Positions 25,470 through 34,068 of a DNA stretch of 64,000 nucleotides are shown piece by piece (position 1 is the first letter of the stretch; the number at the start of each line of letters is the position of its first letter). The translations under genes were made by a program, and so were the position numbers. The stretch spans positions 248,001 through 312,000 of the forward strand of contig NZ_JQLN01000006.1 of NCBI RefSeq assembly GCF_000744225.1. Reading direction: 5' to 3'. The notes beneath the pieces were generated by a model. The model saw only the letters and a list, made by a program, of their open reading frames with translations, was not told where the DNA came from and ran no database searches. Origin of the DNA: Kitasatospora mediocidica KCTC 9733. GTDB taxonomy: Bacteria > Actinomycetota > Actinomycetes > Streptomycetales > Streptomycetaceae.

Positions 25470-25499
25470 TTGCGCGGGGTCCTCGGCATTCTCTATAAC
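25470..25499 (+). promoter_or_regulatory. Sigma-70-like promoter in front of the small lectin gene
   Basis: TTGCGC, 18 bases, then TATAAC gives a start near 25506 and a leader of about 37 bases to the ATG at 25543. A GTGAC-T-GTCAC palindrome lies just upstream at 25443-25453 and could be an operator. The -10 box is unusually good for this genome. Confidence 0.5.
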
Positions 25500-25542
25500 G
25501 TCGTATACGGAGAACATTCCGCGACGACCCCGAGGACAGCAC

Positions 25543-25864
25543 ATGCGCAGGAAGCGCTTCATGCTCGCGCTCACGGTTGGAACGAGCATCCTCGCCCTGG
25601 GCGCCACCGCCCACGCCGCCACCCCCCCGCGACCCCGGCCCCGACCTCACCGCCCCCGCCACGGCCTCCCAGCCCCCGGCGGTCGGCTCCGCGCTGGCCG
25701 CGACCCCGGCGGCGGCCAACGTGACCTACCACACCGGTGCGTTCACCAACAACGACAAGGGCCAGTGTCTGGACGGTGACACGAACACCATCGGCAACAA
25801 CGGTGCGAAGGTGCAGCTCTGGGCCTGCAACGGTTGGAGCAACCAGAGTTGGACGTGGCACTGA
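25543..25864 (+). pseudogene. Small secreted ricin-type lectin, frameshifted at a 7-C tract
   Basis: The ATG at 25543 (GAGGA ribosome-binding site) opens a clear signal peptide, MRRKRFMLALTVG through AHAA. Directly after it, at 25622-25628, is a run of seven C. With six C the frame continues into AATPRDPGPD and ends in NNDKGQCLDGDTNTIG and WACNGWSNQSWTW, a QxW-type beta-trefoil repeat; with seven it reads out into Arg/Pro-rich sequence. The intact product would be about 106 residues, only one lectin repeat. This is either a sequencing error, a decayed gene or a phase-variable tract. Confidence 0.7.
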
Positions 25865-25936
25865 GTCCGGGTCGACTCCCGCGTGGCGGGCGGGCACTGT
25901 CCCGCCCGTTCGCCACGCGGGTCCGCTGCCTGCGGA

Positions 25937-26668
25937 TCAGGCCAGCACCAGCAGGTCCATCCAACTGGTGGCCGGCTCGGCCGGGTCCGCCGCGCGCAGC
26001 CGTGCCATGCCGCGGTCGAACTCCTCGTCGCTGAGGCTGCGGAGTTTGGAGTCCGTGTCGCGACGGATCTTCGCGGCGAATTCCGCCAGATTCGGCGCGC
26101 TCCGCTGCGGGACGGATTCCAGCGAGACCCGGCTGAACCCCGCGGCCGCGAATGCGGCGCAGGTCTGCTCGACGGTCGGGTAGCCCTCGATACCGCGCGC
26201 GGTCTCGGGGAAGTAGCGCACGCGCAGATCGCGGTCGCAGCGACCGGGGAAGACATTGCGGACGAGTACCGGCGCGCCGGGCTTCAGTGCTCTGCGCAGT
26301 TCGCGCGCGGCGGCTTCCAGATCAGGGAGGTGGTGCAGCACCGAGCCGAGCCAGGCGGCGTCCGCGCAGCCGTCCGGGACGGGGAGCGCGTCGGCGCGTC
26401 CGTCCAGAGCATCGATCCCCGCACCGGACGGGATCAGCGCCCGCATGGCCTCGGCCGGCTCGACGGCGAGGACGCGGACGCTGAACCAGTCGCGGAAAGC
26501 CGTCGCGAAAGCACCCGTCCCGGCGCCGACATCGAGGACGGTCATGCCGGGGGTGAGCGGCGCGGCGGCGGCGATGGCCAGGCGCCAGGCCTCCAGACCG
26601 GCGCGCGGCACCTCACGTGCGAGCCGGTACTCCTCGGCGGTCCGATCGTCGTAGCGAACGGTCGCCAT
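25937..26668 (-). CDS. Class I SAM-dependent methyltransferase
   Basis: A 243-residue Rossmann-fold methyltransferase. Motif I is VLDVGAGTGAFATAF, the acidic end of strand 2 is VLAVEPAEAM and motif IV/V lies in WLGSVLHHLPDLEAAAREL. Substrate unknown. The ATG shares a base with the ychJ stop (TGATG), so the two are co-translated. Confidence 0.88.
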   Translation of the reverse strand: MATVRYDDRTAEEYRLAREVPRAGLEAWRLAIAAAAPLTPGMTVLDVGAGTGAFATAFRDWFSVRVLAVEPAEAMRALIPSGAGIDALDGRADALPVPDGCADAAWLGSVLHHLPDLEAAARELRRALKPGAPVLVRNVFPGRCDRDLRVRYFPETARGIEGYPTVEQTCAAFAAAGFSRVSLESVPQRSAPNLAEFAAKIRRDTDSKLRSLSDEEFDRGMARLRAADPAEPATSWMDLLVLA

Positions 26669-27099
26669 CAGCCCTCCAGCAGGGCGTCCTGGTAGACCCA
26701 GGCGCCGTCGTGGCGGACGAAGCGGCTGTGCTCCTGCATCGCGCCGGGAATGCCGCCGTCGGTGTAGTGCGCGCGGAAGACGACGGTGCCCTCGGCGTGG
26801 AACGGGCCGCCGTCGGTGGTGGCCAGCACCTCCAGGCGCTGCCAGCTCAGGCCGGGGTCGAAGTCGACGGTCGCCGGCCGGGTGTCGGGGTGCCAGCTGC
26901 GCAGCAGGTACGCCTCGTCGTGCACCGCGAACGCACTGAACCGCGAGCGCATCAGCTGCTCGGCGGTGGCCGCCGCCGCCTCGCCGCGGTGCAGCGGGCC
27001 GCAGCAGTCGCCGTAGTCGGCGGGCAGCCCGCAGGGGCAGGGCGTGTCGGCGGAGGGCCGGGCGGGGGAGGGCTGGGGCTGGGAGCGGCGTCGAGACAT
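26668..27099 (-). CDS. YchJ/UPF0225 family SEC-C motif protein
   Basis: A 143-residue protein with an N-terminal SEC-C-like zinc motif CPCGLPADYGDCC, then AEQLMRSRFSAFAVHDEAYL and LRSWHPDTRP, all hallmarks of YchJ. Function unknown; the zinc knuckle suggests a protein or nucleic acid contact. Upstream partner of the methyltransferase with a one-base overlap. Confidence 0.88.
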   Translation of the reverse strand: MSRRRSQPQPSPARPSADTPCPCGLPADYGDCCGPLHRGEAAAATAEQLMRSRFSAFAVHDEAYLLRSWHPDTRPATVDFDPGLSWQRLEVLATTDGGPFHAEGTVVFRAHYTDGGIPGAMQEHSRFVRHDGAWVYQDALLEG

Positions 27100-27142
27100 G
27101 CCCCCATTGTGGCGCCCTCCGCGGCGCCGGACCGCATCGGCG

Positions 27143-27940
27143 TCAGTCGAGCGGGCGGCGGCCCCAGCAGGAGATCATCGGCGAGGTGGCCAGGTCCAGG
27201 CGGCCGGCTTCGACGGCGGCGAGGTGGCGGGTCAGCTCCTCCTCCGTGGCCAGCCCGTTGGCCAGCAGCGAGGCGCTGACCTGCCGCACGGTGGCCGCCT
27301 CCAGGACGGCGCAGGCGGGCGAGGTGATCGGGAAGTAGGCGTCGGCCCTGACGTCGGTGAGGCCGGCCTCGCGCAGCAGGCGCGGCAGCTTGCGGCCGTA
27401 GCCCAGGTCGGCGCCGCGGGCGGCCAGCAGTTCGCGAAAGCCCCGGCGCAGCCGGTTGGCGAGTTCCTGCTCGGGGCCCGACTCGTCGGGGCAGAGCAGC
27501 GGTTGCAGGGCCGGGTCGGCGTCCTCCAGGAAGAGCACCCCGCCGGGGCGCAGGGCCCGCACCATCGTCCGCAGCGCCTGCGCGCGGTCGGCGACGTGCA
27601 CCAGGACGAGCCGTGCGTGCACCACGTCGAACGACTCGGCCGGGACCGGGTCCGTCCCGATGTCGTGCCGGCGGACCTCGAGAACCGCGCTGTCGCTCAG
27701 CCAGGAGGTGTCGATGTCGGTGGCCAGTACCCGCCCGGTGGGGCCGACCCGCTCGGCCAGCCGGCGCGGCACCGACGGGCCGCCCGCGCCGACCTCCCAG
27801 ACCCGCCAGCCCGCGGCGAGGCCCAGGTCGTCGAAGTGCCGGAAGGTGGAGGGGTCGAAGAGCTCGGCGAGGGCGTCGAAGCGCGTCCCGGCCTCGGCCT
27901 GCCGGTTGTCCAGGAGGTAGCGGTCGTCGTCACGTGACAT
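27143..27940 (-). CDS. Class I SAM-dependent methyltransferase
   Basis: A 265-residue methyltransferase with WEVGAGGPSVPRRLAERVG as motif I, LATDIDTSWL at strand 2 and FDVVHARLVLVHVADRAQAL at motif IV. The N-terminal YLLDNRQAEAGTRFDALAEL resembles the partial methyltransferase at the window start, so they belong to the same broad group. Substrate unknown. It follows the FadR gene by 36 bases on the same strand and may be read through from it. Confidence 0.87.
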   Translation of the reverse strand: MSRDDDRYLLDNRQAEAGTRFDALAELFDPSTFRHFDDLGLAAGWRVWEVGAGGPSVPRRLAERVGPTGRVLATDIDTSWLSDSAVLEVRRHDIGTDPVPAESFDVVHARLVLVHVADRAQALRTMVRALRPGGVLFLEDADPALQPLLCPDESGPEQELANRLRRGFRELLAARGADLGYGRKLPRLLREAGLTDVRADAYFPITSPACAVLEAATVRQVSASLLANGLATEEELTRHLAAVEAGRLDLATSPMISCWGRRPLD

Positions 27941-27976
27941 GCGACGATCATGCCAGTTCGACCCGGTGGGCCCGCC

Positions 27977-28723
27977 TCAGCCCAGGAAGCCGCGGAGCAG
28001 GGCGGCGGTGGCCTCCAGGTGCTCCTCGGTGACGCGGCGGGCGGCCTCGGCGTCCTGGGTGAGGATCGCCCGGACGATGGCCTGGTGCTGGTGGGACGCG
28101 TGTTCGATGTTGCGGCCGATCATCGGGATGGCGTTCAGCAGGTCGTTCAGCCGCATCCGGGTCTCGGCGATGCTGCCGGCCAGCGAGTTCGAGCCGGTCA
28201 ACTCGGCGATGGCCAGGTGGAAACGCGAGTCGCACTGCCGGTAGGCGTCGGCGGGGGCCGCTTCGAGATCGGCCAACCGTCTTTCCAGGTAAGCTCGCTG
28301 ATCGTCCGTCAGGTCGCGCTTGGCGGCGCGCTCGGAGGCGCCGGTCTCCAGCACCAGGCGGTAGGTGAGCGCGTCCTCCAGCTCGGCGCCCAGGTCCTCG
28401 GCGGCGCGCCGGAGGTCGCTGAGGTTGGGAGCGGGCAGTCGGTAGGTGACGAAGGTGCCCCCGTAGCGGCCGCGCCGCGACTCCACGCAGCCGGCCTGCT
28501 GGAGCGAGCGCAGGGCCTCACGCAGCGTGTCGCGGCTGATGTTCAGCCGGACGGCGAGGTCCCGCTCGGCGGGCAGGCGGTCACCGTGCGCGAAGATGCC
28601 GAGCTTGATCGCCTGGAGGATCCGCTCGATGGCCTCCTCGAAGGCGTTGCCCGTGCGGACAGGGCGAAAGATCGCGCCACCTGGCCAATCTATCCGCGCG
28701 TCCTGCTCGGCTGGCTCGTCCAT
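27977..28723 (-). CDS. GntR/FadR-subfamily transcriptional regulator of the gamma-glutamylation cluster
   Basis: A 248-residue regulator. The N-terminal winged helix includes GDRLPAERDLAVRLNISRDT and LREALRSLQQAGCVESRRGR; the C-terminal all-helical FCD domain carries Asp and His residues (CDSRFHLAIAELTGSNSL, HQHQAIVRAI) that often bind a metal and carboxylate ligands. The ATG at 28723 is chosen since the ORF upstream lacks similarity; no strong RBS is seen. Divergent from the permease, with a palindromic operator between them. Confidence 0.9.
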   Translation of the reverse strand: MDEPAEQDARIDWPGGAIFRPVRTGNAFEEAIERILQAIKLGIFAHGDRLPAERDLAVRLNISRDTLREALRSLQQAGCVESRRGRYGGTFVTYRLPAPNLSDLRRAAEDLGAELEDALTYRLVLETGASERAAKRDLTDDQRAYLERRLADLEAAPADAYRQCDSRFHLAIAELTGSNSLAGSIAETRMRLNDLLNAIPMIGRNIEHASHQHQAIVRAILTQDAEAARRVTEEHLEATAALLRGFLG

Positions 28724-28845
28724 CCGCGCATCGTACCCACGCGACGCGTTTACAGGGCGGTAACACGGGGTGGTGATCGGATTCGTACCGGTTGCCCGTG
28801 GGCTCTTGACGGGGCGTGTGCGGGGGGTGAACCATACCCGAAACG

Positions 28846-28871
28846 CCAATGGACTGATTCTGGTCCATTGG
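28846..28871. promoter_or_regulatory. Perfect 9-bp-arm palindrome, probable FadR-type operator
   Basis: CCAATGGAC and GTCCATTGG flank an 8-base spacer, midway between the divergent regulator and permease starts. The right part contains TGGTC, the core half-site of many FadR-subfamily operators. It is the obvious site for the adjacent regulator to control the catabolic operon. Confidence 0.7.
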
Positions 28872-28966
28872 ACGAACGGAGAGCGCGCCACAGGGCTGTG
28901 GTCGCCCCCTCGGATCCCACCCCCACGTCTGCACACGGATCCCACCCCACTTCCTAGGAGGTGCGC

Positions 28967-30553
28967 ATGTCTCCTGACCATCCGGTGAACGGCGCCGAGA
29001 TGCTCGACCCGTCCGGTTCCGCGATCGGTGCCCCCGCCGACGAGGGCTCGGTCCGCACGGCGGACGAGCAGCGGCTGCACGAGCTCGGCTACACCCAGGA
29101 ACTGGCCCGCTCGATGTCGGGCTTCTCGAACTTCGCGGTCTCCTTCTCCATCGTCTCGATCCTCTCCGGCTGCCTGACCCTGTACGGCTTCGGCATGGCG
29201 ACCGGCGGCCCGGCCATGATCACCTGGGGCTGGCCGCTGGTCGGCCTGATGACCCTCACCGTCGGCCTGGCGATGGCGGAGATCTGCTCCAGCTACCCGA
29301 CCGCGGGCGGACTGTACTACTGGGCGGCCAAGTTGGCGCCCTCCCGGGGGCCCGCGTGGAGCTGGTTCACCGGCTGGTTCAACTTCATGGGCCAGGTCGC
29401 GGTGACCGCGGGCGTCGACTTCGGCGCCGGGTTCTTCACCAACGCCTTCCTGGAACTCCAGTTCGGCTTCGCGGCCACCCCCGCCCACACCGTGGAGCTG
29501 TTCGCCGTCATCCTGGTGCTGCACGGACTGCTCAACACGCTCGGCGTGCGGCTGGTCGCCATCCTCAACAACGTCAGCGTCTGGTGGCACCTGGTCGGCG
29601 TCGCGGTCATCGTCGGCGCGCTGGTGCTCGTACCCTCCCACCACGAGTCCGCCTCCTTCGTCTTCACCAAGTTCGTCAACAACACCGGCTTCCACAATTC
29701 CTTCTACGTCGCGATGCTGGGACTGCTGCTGGCCCAGTACACCCTCACCGGCTACGACGCCTCGGCCCACATGACCGAGGAGACGGTGGACGCGGCCCGC
29801 TCGGGACCGCGCGGCATCGTGATGTCCATCGGGGTCTCCCTGGTGGCCGGCTGGATCCTGCTGCTCGGCATCACCTTCGCGATCCAGAACTACGACGGCG
29901 CGCTGAACAGCGCCACCGGCGTCCCGCCCGCGCAGATCTTCATCGACGCAGTCGGCACCAACGGCGCCAAGTTCCTGCTGCTGATCGTGATCGGCGCCCA
30001 GTTCTTCTGCGGAATGGCCTCGGTCACCGCCAACTCCCGTATGATCTACGCCTTCTCGCGGGACGGCGCGCTGCCGGGATCGCGCCTCTGGCACCGGATC
30101 AACCCGCGCACCCAGACCCCCACCAGCGCCGTCTGGCTGGCCGCCGGCGGCGCCTTCCTGCTCGGCGTGCCGGACCTGTGGAACCCCACCGCCTACGCCG
30201 CGGTCACCTCGGTCTCCGTGATCGGCCTCTACATCGCTTACGCCATCCCGGTGTTGCTGCGGCTGCGGCAGGGCGAGCGGTTCCAGAACGGCCCCTGGAA
30301 CCTGGGACGCTGGAGCCGGCCGATCGGCGTGGTCGCCGTCGGGTGGACGGCGCTGATCACCGTCCTGTTCATGCTTCCGACGCTCAGCCCCATCACGGCG
30401 AGCAACTTCAACTACACCCCCGTCGCGGTCGCGGTGGTCCTCGGCTTCGCCGGCATCTGGTGGCTGGTCTCGGCCCGTCACTGGTTCACCGGGCCGAAGA
30501 TCCACGGATCGCCCGAGGAACTCGCCGCCATCGAACGCGAACTGGAGATCTGA
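28967..30553 (+). CDS. APC-superfamily amino acid/amine permease
   Basis: A 528-residue, 12-helix transporter. MSGFSNFAVSFSIVSILSGC is the consensus of the amino acid/polyamine/choline family, with WGWPLVGLMTLTVGLAMAEI and AGGLYYWAAKLAP following. The ATG at 28967 is set by an excellent AGGAGGTG. It is closest in feel to GABA, ethanolamine or polyamine permeases. First gene of the five-gene gamma-glutamylation operon and probably imports its substrate. Confidence 0.9.
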   Translation: MSPDHPVNGAEMLDPSGSAIGAPADEGSVRTADEQRLHELGYTQELARSMSGFSNFAVSFSIVSILSGCLTLYGFGMATGGPAMITWGWPLVGLMTLTVGLAMAEICSSYPTAGGLYYWAAKLAPSRGPAWSWFTGWFNFMGQVAVTAGVDFGAGFFTNAFLELQFGFAATPAHTVELFAVILVLHGLLNTLGVRLVAILNNVSVWWHLVGVAVIVGALVLVPSHHESASFVFTKFVNNTGFHNSFYVAMLGLLLAQYTLTGYDASAHMTEETVDAARSGPRGIVMSIGVSLVAGWILLLGITFAIQNYDGALNSATGVPPAQIFIDAVGTNGAKFLLLIVIGAQFFCGMASVTANSRMIYAFSRDGALPGSRLWHRINPRTQTPTSAVWLAAGGAFLLGVPDLWNPTAYAAVTSVSVIGLYIAYAIPVLLRLRQGERFQNGPWNLGRWSRPIGVVAVGWTALITVLFMLPTLSPITASNFNYTPVAVAVVLGFAGIWWLVSARHWFTGPKIHGSPEELAAIERELEI

Positions 30554-31917
30554 TGAGCCAACGACGAGGCCGGATGACCCTGGACGACCTGCGTGTCCTG
30601 GTCGAAGAGGGCAGCATCGACACGGTCGTCCTGGCCATGACCGACATGCAGGGCCGCCTCCAGGGCAAGCGGATGGCCGCGGACTTCTTCCTCGCCGACA
30701 CCGTCCAGAACGCCGCCGAGGGCTGCGGCTACCTGCTGGCCGTCGACATCGACATGAACACCGTGGACGGCTTCGAGATCTCCTCCTGGGAGACCGGCTA
30801 CGGCGACTTCGTCCTCAAGCCAGACTTCGCCACCCTGCGCATGGTCCCCTGGCACCCCGGTACCGCGATGGTGCAGTGCGACGTCATCGCGCACGACGGC
30901 ACCCCCGTCGCCGTCTCGCCCCGGCAGATCCTGCGACGCCAGCTGGAGCGGCTCGCGGCCTACGGCTGGAACGCCTACGCGGGAACGGAGTTGGAGTTCA
31001 TCGTCTTCAAGGACAGCTACGAGCAGGCCTGGGACAAGGACTACCACCGCCTGACCCCGGTCAACCAGTACAACGTGGACTACTCGATCCTCGGCACCTC
31101 CCGGGTGGAGCCGCTGCTGCGCCGGGTGCGCAACGAGATGGCCGGTGCGGGCCTGACCGTGGAGTCGGCCAAGGGTGAGTGCAACCTCGGACAGCACGAG
31201 ATCGCCTTCAAGTACGCGGAGGCGCTGTCCACCTGTGACGACCACGCGGTCTACAAGACCGGCGCCAAGGAGATCGCCGCCCAGGAGGGGGTGAGCCTGA
31301 CCTTCATGGCCAAGTACAACGAGCGCGAGGGCAACTCCTGTCACATCCACCTGAGCCTGCGCGACGACGACGGCGTACCGGTGATGGCGGGAGAGGGCGA
31401 CTTCGGCTTCTCCCCGGTGATGGAACACTTCCTGGCCGGTCAGCTGGCCTGCCTGGCCGAGTTCTCGCTGCTGCTCGCCCCCACCGTCAACTCCTACAAG
31501 CGGTACGTGCCGGGCAGCTTCGCGCCGACCGCGATCGCCTGGGGGCGCGACAACCGCACCTGCGCCCTGCGAGTGGTCGGGCACGGCCAGTCGCTGCGCT
31601 TCGAGAACCGGGTCCCCGGCGGCGACGTGAACCCCTACCTCGCGGTCGCCGCCCTGATCGCCGCCGGCCTGCACGGCATCGAGCAGAGCCTCCCGCTGGA
31701 GGCGGAGTTCACCGGAAACGCCTACGCCTCCGATGCCCCGCGGGTCCCCGCGACGCTGCGCGACGCCGTCGAGCTGTTCGCGGCCAGCGAGGTCGCCGCC
31801 GAGGCGTTCGGCAAGGGCGTGGTCGAGCACTACACGCACAACGGACGGGTCGAACTGGCCGCCTACGACGCGGCGGTGACCGACTGGGAGCGGCGCCGCG
31901 GATTCGAGCGCCTGTGA
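30553..31917 (+). CDS. GlnA-like gamma-glutamyl-amine ligase (GlnA3/GlnA4 type)
   Basis: A 454-residue member of the glutamine synthetase fold. GTELEFIVFKDSYEQAW carries the first metal-site Glu residues, with ESAKGECNLGQHEIAFKYAE, GNSCHIHLSL and the C-terminal LRFENRVPGGDVNPYLAVAA. It lacks the features of GlnA1 and follows the pattern of Streptomyces GlnA3 (polyamine) and GlnA4 (monoethanolamine) ligases, which attach glutamate to an amine using ATP. Starts in a TGATG overlap with the permease. Which amine is used cannot be told from sequence. Confidence 0.87.
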   Translation: MSQRRGRMTLDDLRVLVEEGSIDTVVLAMTDMQGRLQGKRMAADFFLADTVQNAAEGCGYLLAVDIDMNTVDGFEISSWETGYGDFVLKPDFATLRMVPWHPGTAMVQCDVIAHDGTPVAVSPRQILRRQLERLAAYGWNAYAGTELEFIVFKDSYEQAWDKDYHRLTPVNQYNVDYSILGTSRVEPLLRRVRNEMAGAGLTVESAKGECNLGQHEIAFKYAEALSTCDDHAVYKTGAKEIAAQEGVSLTFMAKYNEREGNSCHIHLSLRDDDGVPVMAGEGDFGFSPVMEHFLAGQLACLAEFSLLLAPTVNSYKRYVPGSFAPTAIAWGRDNRTCALRVVGHGQSLRFENRVPGGDVNPYLAVAALIAAGLHGIEQSLPLEAEFTGNAYASDAPRVPATLRDAVELFAASEVAAEAFGKGVVEHYTHNGRVELAAYDAAVTDWERRRGFERL

Positions 31918-32627
31918 ACGCCGGTGCCCGCCGACCGGTGGTCGGCATCAGCAGCTACCTCGAAACCGCCTCCTGGGGCGTCTGGCGGCAGCCGGCCGCA
32001 CTCGTCCCGCAGACCTATGTCGACTGCGTGGTGCGGGCCGGCGGCGTCCCCGTCCTGCTGCCCCCGCAGGCGTCGGGCTCGCCCGAGGTACTGGAGCTGA
32101 TCGACGGCCTGCTGCTGGCCGGAGGCCCCGACATCGACCCCGCCCGCTACGGCGCACCCGCGCACCCGCGCACCGGCGCGCCCCACAGTGCCCGTGACGC
32201 CTGGGAGTTCGACCTCGTGCGCACCGCGTTGGAGCGCGACGTCCCGGTGCTCGGCGTCTGCCGCGGTATGCAGCTGCTGAACGTCGCGCTCGGCGGCGAG
32301 CTGGTCCAGCACCTGCCCGACGTGCTGGGCGACCAGAGCCACCAGGTCGCCCCGGCGACCTTCGCCGCCCGCGTGGTGCGCATCCGGCCCAGCAGCCGGC
32401 TCGCCGGGATCCTCGGCGGGGCGACGCAGGTCCAGTGCTACCACCACCAGGCGGTGGGCCGCCTCGGCGAGGGGCTGTTGCCGGCCGCGTGGAGCTCGGA
32501 CGAGTGCGTGGAGGCCGTCGAACTGCCGGACCGCCGCTTCGCGGTGGGCGTGCAGTGGCACCCGGAGCAGGACGGCGGCGACCTGCGCCTGTTCGAGGCG
32601 TTCGTCGAGGAGTCCCGACGGTCATGA
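31914..32627 (+). CDS. Class I glutamine amidotransferase-like gamma-glutamyl hydrolase (PuuD-like)
   Basis: A 237-residue hydrolase with the nucleophile Cys116 in LGVCRGMQLLNVALGG and the His-Glu pair in VQWHPEQ near the C-terminus. GGPDIDPARYG is typical of the PuuD branch that releases glutamate from gamma-glutamyl intermediates. GTG start in a GTGA overlap with the ligase. It should remove the glutamyl group in the last step. Confidence 0.9.
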   Translation: MNAGARRPVVGISSYLETASWGVWRQPAALVPQTYVDCVVRAGGVPVLLPPQASGSPEVLELIDGLLLAGGPDIDPARYGAPAHPRTGAPHSARDAWEFDLVRTALERDVPVLGVCRGMQLLNVALGGELVQHLPDVLGDQSHQVAPATFAARVVRIRPSSRLAGILGGATQVQCYHHQAVGRLGEGLLPAAWSSDECVEAVELPDRRFAVGVQWHPEQDGGDLRLFEAFVEESRRS

Positions 32628-32675
32628 GAGCACCCGCATCAGCAGTGTCTGCCGCAAGGAGCCGGTGAGTCAACG

Positions 32676-34064
32676 ATGTCCCAACTGAGCACCTCCGCCC
32701 CGACCTTGTACGAGGTGGTCAACCCGACCACCGAGCAGGTCATCCAGACGGTCGCGATGGCCGGCCTGGAGGAGACCGACGCGGCGATCGCCCGCGCCAA
32801 GGCCGCCTTCGCGACCTGGCGCACGGTGGCCCCCGCCGACCGGGCCCGGCTGCTGCGCGCCTTCGCCGCCGCCGTGGACGCCGACCGCGAACACCTCGCG
32901 GCGCTCGAAGTCGCCAACGCCGGACACACGGTGGGCAACGCGCGCTGGGAGGCCGGCAACGCCCGCGACGTCATCGAGTACTACGCGGCCGCGCCCGAAC
33001 GCCTCTTCGGACGGCAGATCCCGGTGGCCGGAGGCGTGGACCTCACGTTCCAGGAGCCGCTCGGCGTGGTCGGGGTGATCGTCCCCTGGAACTTCCCGAT
33101 GCCGATCGCCGCCTGGGCGCTGGCACCGGCGCTGGCGGCGGGCAACACCGTCGTCCTCAAGCCCGCCGAGCTCACCCCGCTGACCGCCCTGCGACTGGCG
33201 GAGCTCGCGCTCGAGGCGGGCATCCCGCCGGGCGTCCTCCAGGTGCTGCCCGGCTACGGCCCGGTGGTGGGACAACGCTTCGTCACCCACCCGGACGTCC
33301 GCAAGGTCGTCTTCACCGGATCGAGCGCGGTCGGCAAGCAGATCATGGCCGGCTGTGCGGCGCAGGTGAAGCCGGTCACCCTGGAGTTGGGCGGCAAGAG
33401 CGCCAACATCGTCTTCGCCGACGCCGACCTGGCCAGGGCCGCCGCCAGCGCGCCCTCCGCCGTCTTCGACAACGCGGGCCAGGACTGCTGCGCGCGCTCG
33501 CGGATCCTGGTCCAGCAGTCGGTCTTCGACGACTTCATGGCGCTCTTCGAGCCCGCCGTGCGGGCCGTGCGGGTCGGCGACCCGACAGACGAGAAGACCG
33601 AGATGGGCCCGCTCATCTCGGCCGCCCACCGCGCCCGGGTGGCCGGCTACGTCGCTGACGACTCGTCGGTCGCCTTCCGCGGCAGCGCCCCCGACGGTGC
33701 CGGCTTCTGGTTCCCGCCGACCGTGGTGCTGCCCGCCTCGCTGGACGCGCCGGTCTTCACCGACGAGGTCTTCGGACCGGTGGTGACCGTCGTCCCGTTC
33801 CGCGACGAGGAGGAGGCACTGCGGATCGCCAACGACTCCGAGTACGGCCTCTCCGGCTCGATCTGGACCCGGGACCTGGGCCGCGCCCTGCGCGTCGCCC
33901 GGGGCGTGGAGGCGGGCAACCTGTCCGTCAACTCCCACTCCTCGGTGCGCTATTCGACCCCGTTCGGCGGATTCAAGCAGTCCGGACTGGGCCGCGAGCT
34001 GGGCCCGGACGCCCTGAACGCATTCACCGAGACCAAGAACGTCTTCATCTCAACGGAGGAGTAG
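32676..34064 (+). CDS. NAD(P)-dependent aldehyde dehydrogenase
   Basis: A 462-residue enzyme with GVIVPWNFPMPIAAWALAPA, the ELGGK motif with the general-base Glu, and the catalytic Cys in NAGQDCCARS. FKQSGLGRELGPDAL near the end is typical. In the PuuABCD-type pathway it would oxidise the gamma-glutamyl aldehyde to the acid. The start lies 48 bases after the hydrolase, with AAGGAG and GGTGAG upstream. Confidence 0.92.
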   Translation: MSQLSTSAPTLYEVVNPTTEQVIQTVAMAGLEETDAAIARAKAAFATWRTVAPADRARLLRAFAAAVDADREHLAALEVANAGHTVGNARWEAGNARDVIEYYAAAPERLFGRQIPVAGGVDLTFQEPLGVVGVIVPWNFPMPIAAWALAPALAAGNTVVLKPAELTPLTALRLAELALEAGIPPGVLQVLPGYGPVVGQRFVTHPDVRKVVFTGSSAVGKQIMAGCAAQVKPVTLELGGKSANIVFADADLARAAASAPSAVFDNAGQDCCARSRILVQQSVFDDFMALFEPAVRAVRVGDPTDEKTEMGPLISAAHRARVAGYVADDSSVAFRGSAPDGAGFWFPPTVVLPASLDAPVFTDEVFGPVVTVVPFRDEEEALRIANDSEYGLSGSIWTRDLGRALRVARGVEAGNLSVNSHSSVRYSTPFGGFKQSGLGRELGPDALNAFTETKNVFISTEE

Positions 34065-34068
34065 CACC

